From Vibrio astriarenae (lineage in GTDB: Bacteria > Pseudomonadota > Gammaproteobacteria > Enterobacterales > Vibrionaceae): DNA of 64,000 bases. Numbering within the stretch: position 1 is the first letter of the stretch; each line of letters begins with the position of its first letter. The stretch lies in the NCBI RefSeq assembly GCF_010587385.1, contig NZ_CP047476.1, forward strand, positions 186,001 to 250,000, read 5' to 3'. A model generated the notes under the pieces. It ran no database searches. It saw nothing but the letters and a program-made list of their open reading frames with translations, and was not told the origin of the DNA. The translations under genes and the position numbers were made by a program. Positions 8,350 through 17,626 of the stretch are shown one piece after another.

Positions 8350-11300
8350 ATGAACAGTAAACTCACACTATTGACGTTGGCGGTCGCTGGTGCTTTGGGG
8401 CTAAGTGGCTGTGATGATGACAGTACCACGACAACAGCGTCCAATACACTTCAAGTCCAGGCTATTGACGGCTATCTGCGCAACGCACAAGTTTGGCTCG
8501 ACAGTGAACCTGACTTTTTGCTTAATGAGGAGCTTGAGCCTTGGGCATTTACTGGTGATAAAGGCAAAGCTGAAATCGTTGTACCGGAAAATATAGATGC
8601 AGAGTCAGTACGATTGATCGTACAGGCAATTTCGGGTGAGACGATTGATGAAGATACCATTACGGATAATACACCCGATGGAATCACCGTCGCTTCAGGT
8701 TTTATGATGTCAGCCCCAGCAGGGCAAGCCATCGTGACACCGCTATCAACGTTGGTTGATATCAAGTTAGCTCAGATGCAGCAAACTGATTCGGACACTT
8801 CTTATAAAGAGTTAATGGAAAAAGCCACTGAAGAAGTTGCTGAAGAGCTCGGAATTGATGTTGTTAACGTACTTGGTGACTATGTCGAGCAGGGTGACAA
8901 AGCTGCACTCTACGCTGCACAAAGCATCGTTGATTCCAACACTATTTTATCGCTAGAACCAAGTAAGTTTAGTGACATGCTGGACAATATAGATAGTGAT
9001 CAGGCATCTGAAATGTTGAGACAGTTAGACTCGGTTAATCACATAATTAAGCAGCAAGTGGTCGCGACTGAACCCGATGAACTTGACGATCTTGATAACC
9101 CGTTTACAGGAATTGACTTAGCAACAGATAACGACGGTGATGGTGTTGCTGCAGGCCTTGACTGGGATGATAACAATAAAGATGAATGGATCGACACTGA
9201 TGGCGATGGTATAGGAGACAACGCTGATGTCTTTGTTAATGATAAAACCGAATGGTTAGATACCGATAATGATCAGATAGGTAACAACCGAGATAGTGAT
9301 GACGATAACGACGGTGTTGAAGATAGTCTAGATGGATACCCTCTTGATGCTTCATTAGCAGGGGACCCCGATGCTGATGGTATCGATACTCTCAACGATG
9401 CATATCCAGATGATGCCTCAAAGTCTGTAGCGGATACCATTCGGGAAAATCAAGCGGTGATGGCGTACCTGCACTTTAACCATCAACAAGAAATGATGCT
9501 TGATATCGCAGTTCAAGAAAAAACTGAAACCCTAAACTCTGGTATGACTCGTACCACAACAACGACCCATTACTTAACACTAGGTGGAAATGAGTATGGT
9601 AAAACGATGTCTATTGATGAACAATTTGAAAACCGCTTTACTAGACTTAGCACCTTCGATTTCGACTTCAACCTTGATGGTGATGCTCAATTTATCGGTA
9701 GTACACTCGACATAGGCACTCGAACAGAGACTGCTGAAAATTACCTGCGTTATGTGGATGAAAGTGACGCTGCTTTGGAAGGAGGTAGTAATGGGTTCGG
9801 AAGAACATTTGATAATGTCGATTTAAGCGCCCGCAGTCACCCTGAGAACTTGGCGGGTATCGATGTTGTTCAACACCTTGTAACAACAATCTCCAGCGAT
9901 GACGACAAATATACTTATGTCACTGACTTCAAAGAATACGATACAGCAAGTTTTGTTCTAGATGATGAGGCAACTTATGTCTCTCAATATTCCAGTTTGA
10001 ATCAGACCACGATTGAGGACCTCCTAACGACTTATATTTATGATGAGCAAGATTGGGGAGCCGATGGTAATCCAAATGTTTTTTGGGAGCTCACTGTTGG
10101 TGAAGGTCAAAACTACACCTTGTTCCATGCTTATCCAGTATGGGCTAATCCGCAAAAAGTTAAGCATGAAGAATATGCAGACTTTAACTTTACATCTGGC
10201 AACTGGGATAATTTGACAAACTATTGGTATGAAATAATAACTGAAAAAGCGGGCGGACAAACTACTTACCGAGGTGATCGTTATGTGTTGTCAGATGAGA
10301 TTCCAATAAAGCTTACTAACGAAGAAGCGCCAACTGGGCTCCTATTTCACTCATATATGTCAGTTTTTAAACAACTTAGTGACGATGTTAAAACAGAATA
10401 CGTTACGTGGGCGCATCAACCTTTGGCAAGTTATGACTTTACGACCGACAGCTTTGATGAGGGGCAATCTTACCGAGTCATTAATCGTCTTGGTAATGGT
10501 ATATGGATAACCACTTCTTTCGATGAGTGGGGAAGTAAAAATGTCACCGATTTACCTAGTAAAGTGCAGGATGCGCTGAGCTCTGGTACTGCTTTGTCTG
10601 ATATTGATGAGTCGATGATTTCTGGTCTATCACGCTATGCTGCAGTGTTGCCAAATGATTCTTTTCAGTACTCGGAATCCGCTCACCCAAGACAGTGGTA
10701 TGCAGTAACTCAAGATTCGCGATTAAGTGACACTTTGCCTAGTATTGTGCCAGTGACTCTCACGGAGGGCGGCGTACTAGAAAATTCTTATATTGCGAGT
10801 GTCGGGCCTGACCTTATTCTTATTGCTCCTCAAGACCCGGAAAATATCTGGGGTTGGTATAACTCCTACTATCGTCAGATGTTACAAACCTACGCCATGA
10901 ATACTGATGAGACTAACTTTAGTTGGACAACCGATATCGGCCAATTGTTCTTGAGTGAGGTAGCTGCCGAAGAGCGACTAGCACAAATAGTGGATCCTGT
11001 TTATCGTATATGTTCAGAGCAAGACACTGGTGAGACTTCTGGTTTGGAAGCCAAAAATTTCTTCGACTTCGTCGATGCCGCTCACCAATGTAATTATGTA
11101 CCGGTTGATTATGAGTTTGTTTCTGGAATGACGGTCAGTCGACCCGATGAGGATGAAAATAGCAGCCCTATTACTTATCAGTTTAATGCTGACGGTGAGG
11201 GAGTCTATGTTGAAACAGCAGACGATTACACACAACCGTTTAGTTGGTACACCACCTCTATTGGAACATTGACGATTTCATTCTATGAAGAACAGGGCTG

Positions 11301-11424
11301 GAATGAATATTTTGCTATCGTCGCAGACAGTGATGACTCTATTAGCGTGCTAGCAATGCCCGAATGGCTAGAGCAAGGTGAGCCGGTAAGTCGAATTATT
11401 GGCATCGAGCTTGAAAAACAATAG
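8350..11424 (+). CDS. Large acidic lipoprotein with thrombospondin type 3-like calcium repeats
   Basis: A 1024-residue lipoprotein. The signal peptide ends in the lipobox LSGC (Cys21). Asp22-Asp23 follow the Cys; Asp at +2 is the inner-membrane retention signal in E. coli, so the anchor may stay in the inner membrane, though Vibrio rules could differ. Residues about 255-355 carry several DxDxDG(I/V) loops (DNDGDGVAAG, DTDGDGIGDN, DSDDDNDGVED) typical of thrombospondin type 3 / EF-hand-like calcium binding. The rest is a Tyr/Trp/Asp-rich region paralogous to the truncated gene at 1-1772. A TAGGAGG ribosome site lies 5 nt before ATG 8350. Together with the truncated paralogue this brackets the DUF1501/DUF1800 genes. 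Family and function unknown; a surface or adhesion role is only a guess. Confidence 0.88.
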   Translation: MNSKLTLLTLAVAGALGLSGCDDDSTTTTASNTLQVQAIDGYLRNAQVWLDSEPDFLLNEELEPWAFTGDKGKAEIVVPENIDAESVRLIVQAISGETIDEDTITDNTPDGITVASGFMMSAPAGQAIVTPLSTLVDIKLAQMQQTDSDTSYKELMEKATEEVAEELGIDVVNVLGDYVEQGDKAALYAAQSIVDSNTILSLEPSKFSDMLDNIDSDQASEMLRQLDSVNHIIKQQVVATEPDELDDLDNPFTGIDLATDNDGDGVAAGLDWDDNNKDEWIDTDGDGIGDNADVFVNDKTEWLDTDNDQIGNNRDSDDDNDGVEDSLDGYPLDASLAGDPDADGIDTLNDAYPDDASKSVADTIRENQAVMAYLHFNHQQEMMLDIAVQEKTETLNSGMTRTTTTTHYLTLGGNEYGKTMSIDEQFENRFTRLSTFDFDFNLDGDAQFIGSTLDIGTRTETAENYLRYVDESDAALEGGSNGFGRTFDNVDLSARSHPENLAGIDVVQHLVTTISSDDDKYTYVTDFKEYDTASFVLDDEATYVSQYSSLNQTTIEDLLTTYIYDEQDWGADGNPNVFWELTVGEGQNYTLFHAYPVWANPQKVKHEEYADFNFTSGNWDNLTNYWYEIITEKAGGQTTYRGDRYVLSDEIPIKLTNEEAPTGLLFHSYMSVFKQLSDDVKTEYVTWAHQPLASYDFTTDSFDEGQSYRVINRLGNGIWITTSFDEWGSKNVTDLPSKVQDALSSGTALSDIDESMISGLSRYAAVLPNDSFQYSESAHPRQWYAVTQDSRLSDTLPSIVPVTLTEGGVLENSYIASVGPDLILIAPQDPENIWGWYNSYYRQMLQTYAMNTDETNFSWTTDIGQLFLSEVAAEERLAQIVDPVYRICSEQDTGETSGLEAKNFFDFVDAAHQCNYVPVDYEFVSGMTVSRPDEDENSSPITYQFNADGEGVYVETADDYTQPFSWYTTSIGTLTISFYEEQGWNEYFAIVADSDDSISVLAMPEWLEQGEPVSRIIGIELEKQ

Positions 11425-11433
11425 TAGTAGCGA

Positions 11434-11468
11434 ATCCCCTAGCGACGCTCATTGCAGCGCTGGGGGAT
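11434..11468. terminator. Terminator hairpin between convergent genes
   Basis: An 11-bp stem with one G-U pair (ATCCCCTAGCG 11434-11444 with CGCTGGGGGAT 11458-11468) lies between the convergent lipoprotein and DUF1330 genes. No strong T-run, so it may need Rho or act mainly as an RNA 3' end. Confidence 0.55.
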
Positions 11469-11492
11469 CTTACCCTACTAAAAAACTCAAAG

Positions 11493-11801
11493 TTAACTTG
11501 CCAAATCATCTTTACCTTCAATGAGATAGTGATGGCTGACAGAGCCCTCGGTCCGAGCTTTCAAATGCGGGACATATTCAGGGTCACGCATAAAATCGAC
11601 GGCTGCTTGACGTGACGGCCACTCGATGATGATACGCAATGCAGGGTCTTCCCCTTGTCCTTCGAGGCGTTCGTGGCTGTTTGTGCGGGCTACATACTTA
11701 CCACCATATTGAGCCACCAGTTTGTTGGCTGGTCCAATATAATCGGCTACCCATTCGTCTGTGGTTGGCGTTACTTCAAGTACAGAATAATAAGTCGTCA
11801 T
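11493..11801 (-). CDS. DUF1330 family protein
   Basis: A 102-residue small cytoplasmic protein of the DUF1330 family (dimeric alpha-beta barrel, ferredoxin-like fold). Visible family features are the YYSVLEVTPTTDEWVADYIGPANKLVAQYGGKYVAR start, the RIIIEWPSRQAAVDFMRDPEY core, and the HHYLIEG end. These proteins are small dimers often found near oxidoreductases, and no reaction is established. A gaggg ribosome site precedes ATG 11801. It is a single gene, with a 241-bp spacer to the divergent SnoaL-like gene. Confidence 0.88.
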   Translation of the reverse strand: MTTYYSVLEVTPTTDEWVADYIGPANKLVAQYGGKYVARTNSHERLEGQGEDPALRIIIEWPSRQAAVDFMRDPEYVPHLKARTEGSVSHHYLIEGKDDLAS

Positions 11802-12042
11802 GATGTTTCCCTCGTTTGTTTTGATTACGTGTCATTTCTAAAGAGGTTTAAGCATAGTCATCACTATCATGAATGATAATGCGACATGTGGAGGAAACAA
11901 TTTCAATTTTATGTTGATAATGGAAGCTTAAACCGTGACTACTGATCTCTGAGTATTTGAAAATAAGCAATTCGATGACTACGTTAAAACAGGTGTTAGA
12001 TCACGTTATGTACCCCACTACACAAATAATGGAGAACTCAAC

Positions 12043-12561
12043 ATGAGCAAAATTTCTTCGGTAGTCACTTTTTTCACGCTGTTGATGACCTTTGCCTTTT
12101 CCAATGCCTTTGCTGGCGAGGCTGGAACAATGGAGCATGAGAAACATGAAGTTCACTCTGAAAAGACACTTGCGGTTGCCAAAGCTTTCCTAGAGGCTGC
12201 CGGAAGTGGTGATGCAGAGGCAATGAAAGCGCTAATGGCTGATGATTTCCAATGGCATAATGAAGGCGACTTTTCTATCCCATGGATTGGCACTTGGGGA
12301 CCCAAAGATAAGGTCTTTAGCGAGTTTATGCCTGCCTTTGGCGAAGGTCTCAAAGTGACGAGTTGGACAACAGACTACAGCTTTTCAAATCGCGAAAATG
12401 CCGTGTTCATGGGCACAATGAGCGCGATAGTGACAAAAACTGGCGAGGAAACGGGCGTTTTCAGCTGGGCCGTTCGAGTACATGTTGTTGATGGAAAAGT
12501 GAAACGTTGGCATTGGTTTGAAGATAGCTATGCAGTGTCTAAGGCGTATCACGACAAATAA
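12043..12561 (+). CDS. Secreted SnoaL/ketosteroid isomerase-like (NTF2-fold) protein
   Basis: A 172-residue protein with a Sec signal peptide (MSKISSVVTFFTLLMTFAFS then NAFAGEAG; likely cut after FA) and a His/Glu-rich start of the mature chain (MEHEKHEVHSEK). The rest is an NTF2-like cone: a helix starting AVAKAFLEAAGSGDAEAMKALMADDFQWHNEGD, then strands ending WAVRVHVVDGKVKRWHWFEDSYAV. It is related to SnoaL polyketide cyclases and ketosteroid isomerases, but many members are non-catalytic binding proteins. A ggaga site precedes ATG 12043. Single gene with its own terminator at 12593. Role unknown. A second secreted NTF2-like protein lies at 31657-32199. Confidence 0.85.
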   Translation: MSKISSVVTFFTLLMTFAFSNAFAGEAGTMEHEKHEVHSEKTLAVAKAFLEAAGSGDAEAMKALMADDFQWHNEGDFSIPWIGTWGPKDKVFSEFMPAFGEGLKVTSWTTDYSFSNRENAVFMGTMSAIVTKTGEETGVFSWAVRVHVVDGKVKRWHWFEDSYAVSKAYHDK

Positions 12562-12592
12562 TCACTGGCGCGTCAGATGTATCTTATGGACT

Positions 12593-12640
12593 AAACCGTG
12601 TGTCAAAACCCTAGCACGCGGTTTGTTTTGGCTTTTTCTC
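12593..12640 (+). terminator. Rho-independent terminator
   Basis: AAACCGTG (12593-12600) pairs with CACGCGGTTT (12615-12624), allowing a G-U pair, and T-rich tracts follow (gttttggctttttc). Confidence 0.65.
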
Positions 12641-12820
12641 GTCCTAGAAAACCTCTCGTCACAACTCCGAATTTAATCCAAATAATCGAGTGACCCCCTT
12701 GGGTCTTTTAACCGTACAAGTCACTAATTTCTGGCGATAAATCGCTTTTTCACCATAGTTGTCTACAGTGAAAAAGCATACTTGTAATAGCAGGGCTCGT
12801 TATGACTATGGAGGGAGAGG

Positions 12821-13501
12821 ATGCGAGGCTCATTGGTCACACTAAATAGTGGCAGCAAACACTTTATCGATGGTAAGGAGACCCACCATGTTCTTCGAGA
12901 GGTAGATTTTAATCTCAATATTGGTGAGAGTGTGGCTTTAACTGGGGCAAGTGGTAGCGGTAAGAGTACGCTACTAAATTTAATCGCAGGTTTCGAACCT
13001 CTGAGTGCAGGGCAGTTATTGTTAAATGGGGAAGACACAAGGCTCTGGAAAGAAGCACAGTGGAGCCAATTTCGCTATCAGCAATTAGGCGTTGTCTTCC
13101 AGCAATTCAACTTACTGACTCCCCTTAATGTTAAGCAGAACATAGCATTTTCCCTCAATCTAAATCGACAGAAATGGAACGATTGGTGTGATTATTTAAT
13201 CGAAATTCTGGGCATCAGTCATCTTCTGAATCGACACGTGTCAGCTCTGTCAGGTGGCCAGCAGCAGAGAGTAGCAATAGCTCGAGCATTAGCGCACAAA
13301 CCATCATTGTTACTTGCCGATGAGCCGACAGGCAATTTAGATCAGAATGCAGGCCTAGAGGTCATGAAACTGCTTAGTGATATTGCGGCTCAAAGTAACA
13401 CTGCTATTGTGTTGGTGACACACAGTGGCGAATGCGCAGATTACATGCAGACGCAGCTGCGTCTACAAAATGGTCAACTGCATCGAATGAGTAGTGGGTA
13501 G
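12821..13501 (+). CDS. ABC transporter ATP-binding protein (MacB/LolD type)
   Basis: A 226-residue ATPase subunit of the LolD/MacB/FtsE class. It has Walker [11 protein letters not shown]-loop VVFQQFN, signature LSGGQQQR, Walker [13 protein letters not shown], and the switch His in VTHS. The length fits the family. It energises the large FtsX-type permease encoded directly downstream (its stop is 7 nt before the permease ATG) and is expressed with it and the AttH-like lipoprotein. The class does mechanotransmission (extracting lipids, lipoproteins or peptides at the periplasmic face) rather than classical import. A purine-rich ggagggagagg site precedes ATG 12821. Substrate unknown. Confidence 0.92.
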   Translation: MRGSLVTLNSGSKHFIDGKETHHVLREVDFNLNIGESVALTGASGSGKSTLLNLIAGFEPLSAGQLLLNGEDTRLWKEAQWSQFRYQQLGVVFQQFNLLTPLNVKQNIAFSLNLNRQKWNDWCDYLIEILGISHLLNRHVSALSGGQQQRVAIARALAHKPSLLLADEPTGNLDQNAGLEVMKLLSDIAAQSNTAIVLVTHSGECADYMQTQLRLQNGQLHRMSSG

Positions 13502-13508
13502 CACCGTT

Positions 13509-15983
13509 ATGAACGCAATTCAGCTCAGCCACACCAAGCTTGCGCTCAAATTGTTTGCGGCCCACTATCGTCAAGCGCCTTTGCAAGCGGCAGCGATACT
13601 GATTGGTATTGTGCTCGCCGTCACGCTGTTTGTTTCCGTTCAAGCCATCAACCTCAATGCTAAACGCAGTTATGCTGAATCCACTGAGCAGTTGGGGGCG
13701 CAAGCGAAGTACTTAATTCTCCCCTCGGTCGGTCAAAGTCACTTAGATGAGTCACTGTACTTCAAACTTAGACAACAAGGGTTAAGTGCTTCGCTCCCCG
13801 TTATTGAAGGCCGTGTTCGGGACCAACAAGGTCAGCGCTGGAAAGTGCAAGGTAGCGATTTAATTGCCGCGATGACATCAAGAATGCGCTACTCAGATGA
13901 GCAAAATGCGTCTTTGTTCGATAGTGTGCTGCCTTTACCTGAATTACTTGCAGGTAAACCGATCGTGATGATGAGTGAGTCGCAATATCAAAGCCTCGGT
14001 GGCGAGAGTAAAATAGTCCTCGATGACAAGACGACCAAAATTGCTGTTTTACCCGATGATTGGCAGCTAGGTACTCGAATGCTAATGGATATTGGCTTCG
14101 CACAGCAAATTCTCAATCAGCAACGGAAGCTAAGTTATATCGCCGTCTTTGATTCTAGAGGTGAGGGTCAGCGTTGGCAAAAGACAATAGGCGAGCAAGG
14201 TCAGTGGATTGCAAACAATCAAAGCACTGACTTAGGCGCGTTGACGGACAGTTTCCATCTAAACCTTACGGCAATGAGCTTGTTGGCTTTCTTGGTGGGC
14301 TTGTTCATCGCTTATAACGGCGTTAAATACAGTTTACTCAAGCGAAACCGCCTATTAGTTCAGGTCCAGCAAGCTGGTCTTGGGGCTAACAGGGTCTTTG
14401 CGGCTCTGCTGATTGAATTGATTATTCTAGTCACAGTAGGTGCCTCTTTAGGGTTTATCTTTGGTATACAACTTAGCCATTGGTTACATCCAACGGTTGC
14501 TCTTACTCTGGAACAGCTTTATGGCGCAACACTATTGCCCGGCACGTGGCATTGGCAGTGGTTAGCGCAGGCACTCTTGCTCACATTGGCATCAACACTG
14601 TTGGCTTGCTGGCAACACTTCAAGCAAAGAGTCCGTCAGCCGCTCTCATCCCATGGCGGTCTTTATCAAATCCCGGAAGAGGGCAATAATAGTCAGCTGT
14701 TGGTCATTGGAGTTGCACTCACATCGATAGCGCTATGCGGGTTGTGGGTGAGCGAACATCACCGATTTACAATGGCATGGCTTGGGGTATTGGTGGTTTC
14801 CATTCCTTTGTATCTTCCCAAAACACTTTCTGTGTTGGCTGCATGGTGTGAACAACACACCGAACCAGGTTTACTTAATTATCTGTTCGCAGAGCTACGA
14901 GAACTGATTTCCCCCCTGTCACTCGCCATGATGGCACTATTGCTAGCAGTCACGGCAAACCTTGGAATGAACACACTCGTTGGCAGTTTTGAATTCACAC
15001 TAAAACAGTGGCTAGAGCAGAGATTACATGCTGATCTTTACGTCAGCCCAGCTCAATCAGAAATAGCAAATGTAGAGAGGGCGTTAGAGCAGTTCGATAA
15101 CGTTGGAACCGTCTACAAACAATATTATGTGGATGATAATGCCGAAGGCTTACCGATATTGCTCGGCACAAAAGATAGAGACACGTTAGAGCAAACCATG
15201 GTGTTCAAATCAAAGCTAGGGAATTTCTGGCCTCGCTTCTACAGAGGAGAGATTGTTGCCATCAGCGAGCCAACATCAGAAAAATTGGGGCTAGCATTGG
15301 AAAGCGAACTGCAATTGGAGAGTTTTAAGGATAAATCACTCGTCGTGGGGGCCATTTTCTACGATTACGGCTCACCAAATGGTGAAGTACTCCTTGCCCC
15401 CAAAGTTTGGTTGGAGAGTGGTTTTACTCAAGTACCCACCAGTTTAGGTATCAAAATCTCGGGCGATCAGCAAGTTATGTACAATCAACTTCGGGAAGAG
15501 TTGAAGCTACATCCAAGCCAGATTTACGACCAGGCACAAATCAAAGCCATCGCACTGGATATCTTCTCTCAAACATTTGCGATTACTCGAGCCCTAAACG
15601 GTGTGACCTTGATGGTGGCTGTGATTGGATTGTTCACTGCATGCTTTATGTTATTGGATGCCCGCAAAGCCGCGATAGCACGACTCTTCGCCCTTGGGGT
15701 CAGTCGTAATAAGTTGATGGCAATGGTGGTGGGTCAAATTACCGCATTGGTCATGTTCACGTTGATCATCGCTATGCCTTTAGGTGCGTTGGTGGGCTAT
15801 GTGTTAACCGACATTGTCACGCTTCGAGCGTTCGGCTGGAGCTTACAATACGTGTGGAGTTGGAGTGATGCGATAACCATAGCGGCGATGACTGTGGTTG
15901 TCGCCGTTGTTGCCACACTCATCCCGTTATGGCGACTTGTGAGTAAGCCTGTGGTCTCAAGCCTACAAAGCGAGGTGTTGTGA
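13509..15983 (+). CDS. FtsX-type ABC permease, double domain
   Basis: An 824-residue permease with two FtsX modules. An N-terminal membrane helix (PLQAAAILIGIVLAVTLFVS) precedes a large periplasmic domain, helices around AMSLLAFLVGLFIAYNG, a second set starting near ISPLSLAMMALLLAVTANLG with another periplasmic domain, and C-terminal helices (VTLMVAVIGLFTACFMLL; ITALVMFTLIIAMPLGALVGYVL). This doubled layout is typical of permeases paired with a LolD-like ATPase and an AttH-like lipoprotein. ATG 13509 is preferred over an in-frame GTG at 13494, because the longer version overlaps the ATPase end and adds only five residues. It overlaps the lipoprotein gene by one base. Probably moves lipids or lipid-linked material at the inner membrane surface. 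Confidence 0.9.
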   Translation: MNAIQLSHTKLALKLFAAHYRQAPLQAAAILIGIVLAVTLFVSVQAINLNAKRSYAESTEQLGAQAKYLILPSVGQSHLDESLYFKLRQQGLSASLPVIEGRVRDQQGQRWKVQGSDLIAAMTSRMRYSDEQNASLFDSVLPLPELLAGKPIVMMSESQYQSLGGESKIVLDDKTTKIAVLPDDWQLGTRMLMDIGFAQQILNQQRKLSYIAVFDSRGEGQRWQKTIGEQGQWIANNQSTDLGALTDSFHLNLTAMSLLAFLVGLFIAYNGVKYSLLKRNRLLVQVQQAGLGANRVFAALLIELIILVTVGASLGFIFGIQLSHWLHPTVALTLEQLYGATLLPGTWHWQWLAQALLLTLASTLLACWQHFKQRVRQPLSSHGGLYQIPEEGNNSQLLVIGVALTSIALCGLWVSEHHRFTMAWLGVLVVSIPLYLPKTLSVLAAWCEQHTEPGLLNYLFAELRELISPLSLAMMALLLAVTANLGMNTLVGSFEFTLKQWLEQRLHADLYVSPAQSEIANVERALEQFDNVGTVYKQYYVDDNAEGLPILLGTKDRDTLEQTMVFKSKLGNFWPRFYRGEIVAISEPTSEKLGLALESELQLESFKDKSLVVGAIFYDYGSPNGEVLLAPKVWLESGFTQVPTSLGIKISGDQQVMYNQLREELKLHPSQIYDQAQIKAIALDIFSQTFAITRALNGVTLMVAVIGLFTACFMLLDARKAAIARLFALGVSRNKLMAMVVGQITALVMFTLIIAMPLGALVGYVLTDIVTLRAFGWSLQYVWSWSDAITIAAMTVVVAVVATLIPLWRLVSKPVVSSLQSEVL

Positions 15984-17089
15984 TGAGAATACTAGCGTTA
16001 GTCCTGCCCATAATATTGAGCAGTATCGTACTTTCAGGGTGTGAAGAGCACCAACCATCTGGAATGGGAACGTTGTTGGGAGGCAGTGAATCACAATCAG
16101 AGGATCCTTTGTTTGCGCAAGTCACCGAAGGCAACCCCATCACCTTTCCAAAAGATCATCAAGCCCATCCGACGTATCGTCACGAGTGGTGGTATTTAAC
16201 CGCTAACTTGGAAGATGACCAAGGTAATCCACTAGGTATTCAGTGGACGCAATTTCGCTTCGCTGCCGCACCAGAATCACCGGACCAAGAGCAAAATACC
16301 ATTTGGCAAACCCGACAAATCTACATGGCACATAGCGCAGTCACGACAGAGACGATTCACTATGCTGACGAAAAATGGTCGCGTGATCAGGCAGAACTTG
16401 CCGGTGTCGGTGCGTCACCATTTCGCGTTTACATCGATGACTGGCAGTGGACTTCGAAGGGAGAAGATCTTTTCCCCGCAACGTTAACAACACAATCAGA
16501 GCAATTTAGCTACTCACTAAAACTGACTAGTCACGCGTCCTATCAAAAGCAGGGCGAGCAAGGTTACAGTGAGAAAAGCGCAGATGGGCAGGTGGCGTCT
16601 TATTATTACAGCCAACCGTTTATCGAAGTCTCTGGAGAGGTCACGATTGATGGCGTGACGCGACGAGTCACCGGGCAGGGATGGATTGACCGAGAATGGA
16701 GCTCTCAGTTCTTACTCGATACTCAACAAGGCTGGGACTGGTTTGCTCTTAGACTTGATGAAGAGACGAGTTTGGTGGTGTTCCAGTTAAGGGATACTGA
16801 AACAGGTAAAAGCAATTACTCCTATGCGAGATTGATGCGCAGTGATGGCTCAGGTCTTAATATGAAGCACGAAGATGTCAGCTTGGTTGCGGTTGAAAAT
16901 ACGGATATTGAGGGAAGGGACTACCCCACTCAATGGATCATTCAGATTCCAAGTCAGCAAATAGACGTTAGCATTTCAGCTCTCAACCCAAAAGCGAAAA
17001 TGCCGCTTTCAGTGCCTTATTGGGAAGGACCTGTTGTAATAGACGGCACTCATCAAGGACTGGGTTATATGGAGTTAACGGGCTATTAA
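15983..17089 (+). CDS. AttH/CrtC-like lipocalin-domain lipoprotein
   Basis: A 368-residue lipoprotein. The signal ends in VLSGC, with Glu at +2. The mature chain has the AttH (COG5621, predicted secreted hydrolase; carotenoid 1,2-hydratase-like double lipocalin) hallmarks HPTYRHEWWYLTANL, QFRFAAAPE and GWIDREWSSQFL, the last being the most conserved. ATG 15983 starts on the last base of the permease stop codon (TGATG), with a gagg site 7 nt upstream; a GTG one codon earlier is the alternative. AttH proteins commonly sit in an operon with an ABC ATPase and FtsX permease, as here, and presumably bind a hydrophobic ligand for that transporter. The ligand and any hydrolase activity are unproven. 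Confidence 0.9.
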   Translation: MRILALVLPIILSSIVLSGCEEHQPSGMGTLLGGSESQSEDPLFAQVTEGNPITFPKDHQAHPTYRHEWWYLTANLEDDQGNPLGIQWTQFRFAAAPESPDQEQNTIWQTRQIYMAHSAVTTETIHYADEKWSRDQAELAGVGASPFRVYIDDWQWTSKGEDLFPATLTTQSEQFSYSLKLTSHASYQKQGEQGYSEKSADGQVASYYYSQPFIEVSGEVTIDGVTRRVTGQGWIDREWSSQFLLDTQQGWDWFALRLDEETSLVVFQLRDTETGKSNYSYARLMRSDGSGLNMKHEDVSLVAVENTDIEGRDYPTQWIIQIPSQQIDVSISALNPKAKMPLSVPYWEGPVVIDGTHQGLGYMELTGY

Positions 17090-17108
17090 GCGCTCTGAAT
17101 GATAGCTT

Positions 17109-17510
17109 TCAATCAATAGCGTGCTTACTCATTATCTCTATCCCCAGTTCCAACGTTGCGCGCCAGGCCTGGTCGATATCATCATCAAAAAGAGGATCAA
17201 AGTTTGCGACTGTTGCTAATAGACTCTCTCGCCACGCCACAAGCTCTTCTGGTTTGATGTTTAAGTTCATCTCCTTGTGACGCTTGGCTAGGCTTTTTAC
17301 GTTGTTCCGTATGTACGGATTTTCAGCGGCGTTTTGCACAAGGATAATTGATGCTTTGAGCATTTTTGTTTGTTGCTCGCTGTCTACACCACAGAAGCGT
17401 TCAGCGAACCTTGGGTTGGTTGAACAGAAGTGTTGAAGAAAAAAGGTGAGGAAGTCCTCGTCGATGTTACATCGGTCATAGCTTGCTCGGAATGATTCAC
17501 CATAGCTCAT
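17109..17510 (-). CDS. Globin-family protein
   Basis: A 133-residue all-helical protein resembling bacterial single-domain globins. The B-to-E region (FLTFFLQHFCSTNPRFAERF then KMLKASIILVQNA) and the F helix with a candidate proximal His in SLAKRHKEM fit the fold, followed by G and H helices (WRESLLATVANFD; QAWRATLELGIEIM). It is shorter than flavohaemoglobin, has no reductase domain, and has no signal peptide. A heme oxygen or NO binding or sensing role is inferred from the fold only. A gaggat site precedes ATG 17510. It converges on the AttH gene with only 19 nt between them and no visible terminator. Confidence 0.7.
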   Translation of the reverse strand: MSYGESFRASYDRCNIDEDFLTFFLQHFCSTNPRFAERFCGVDSEQQTKMLKASIILVQNAAENPYIRNNVKSLAKRHKEMNLNIKPEELVAWRESLLATVANFDPLFDDDIDQAWRATLELGIEIMSKHAID

Positions 17511-17626
17511 GGAATATCCTCATCTCTAAACTACAGAATATAGTATTACTGTAGCTCAGTTGACGGATATCGAAGCCCTCTATCATGCAGAATTGGCGTT
17601 ACTAGATGAGTGAGTTCTCAATAGCG

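Noticed and set aside
11866..11877. ATCAT-GA-ATGAT dyad, Fur-like
   Set aside because: Only partial match to the Fur 19-bp consensus, and neither neighbour (DUF1330, SnoaL-like) is an iron gene.
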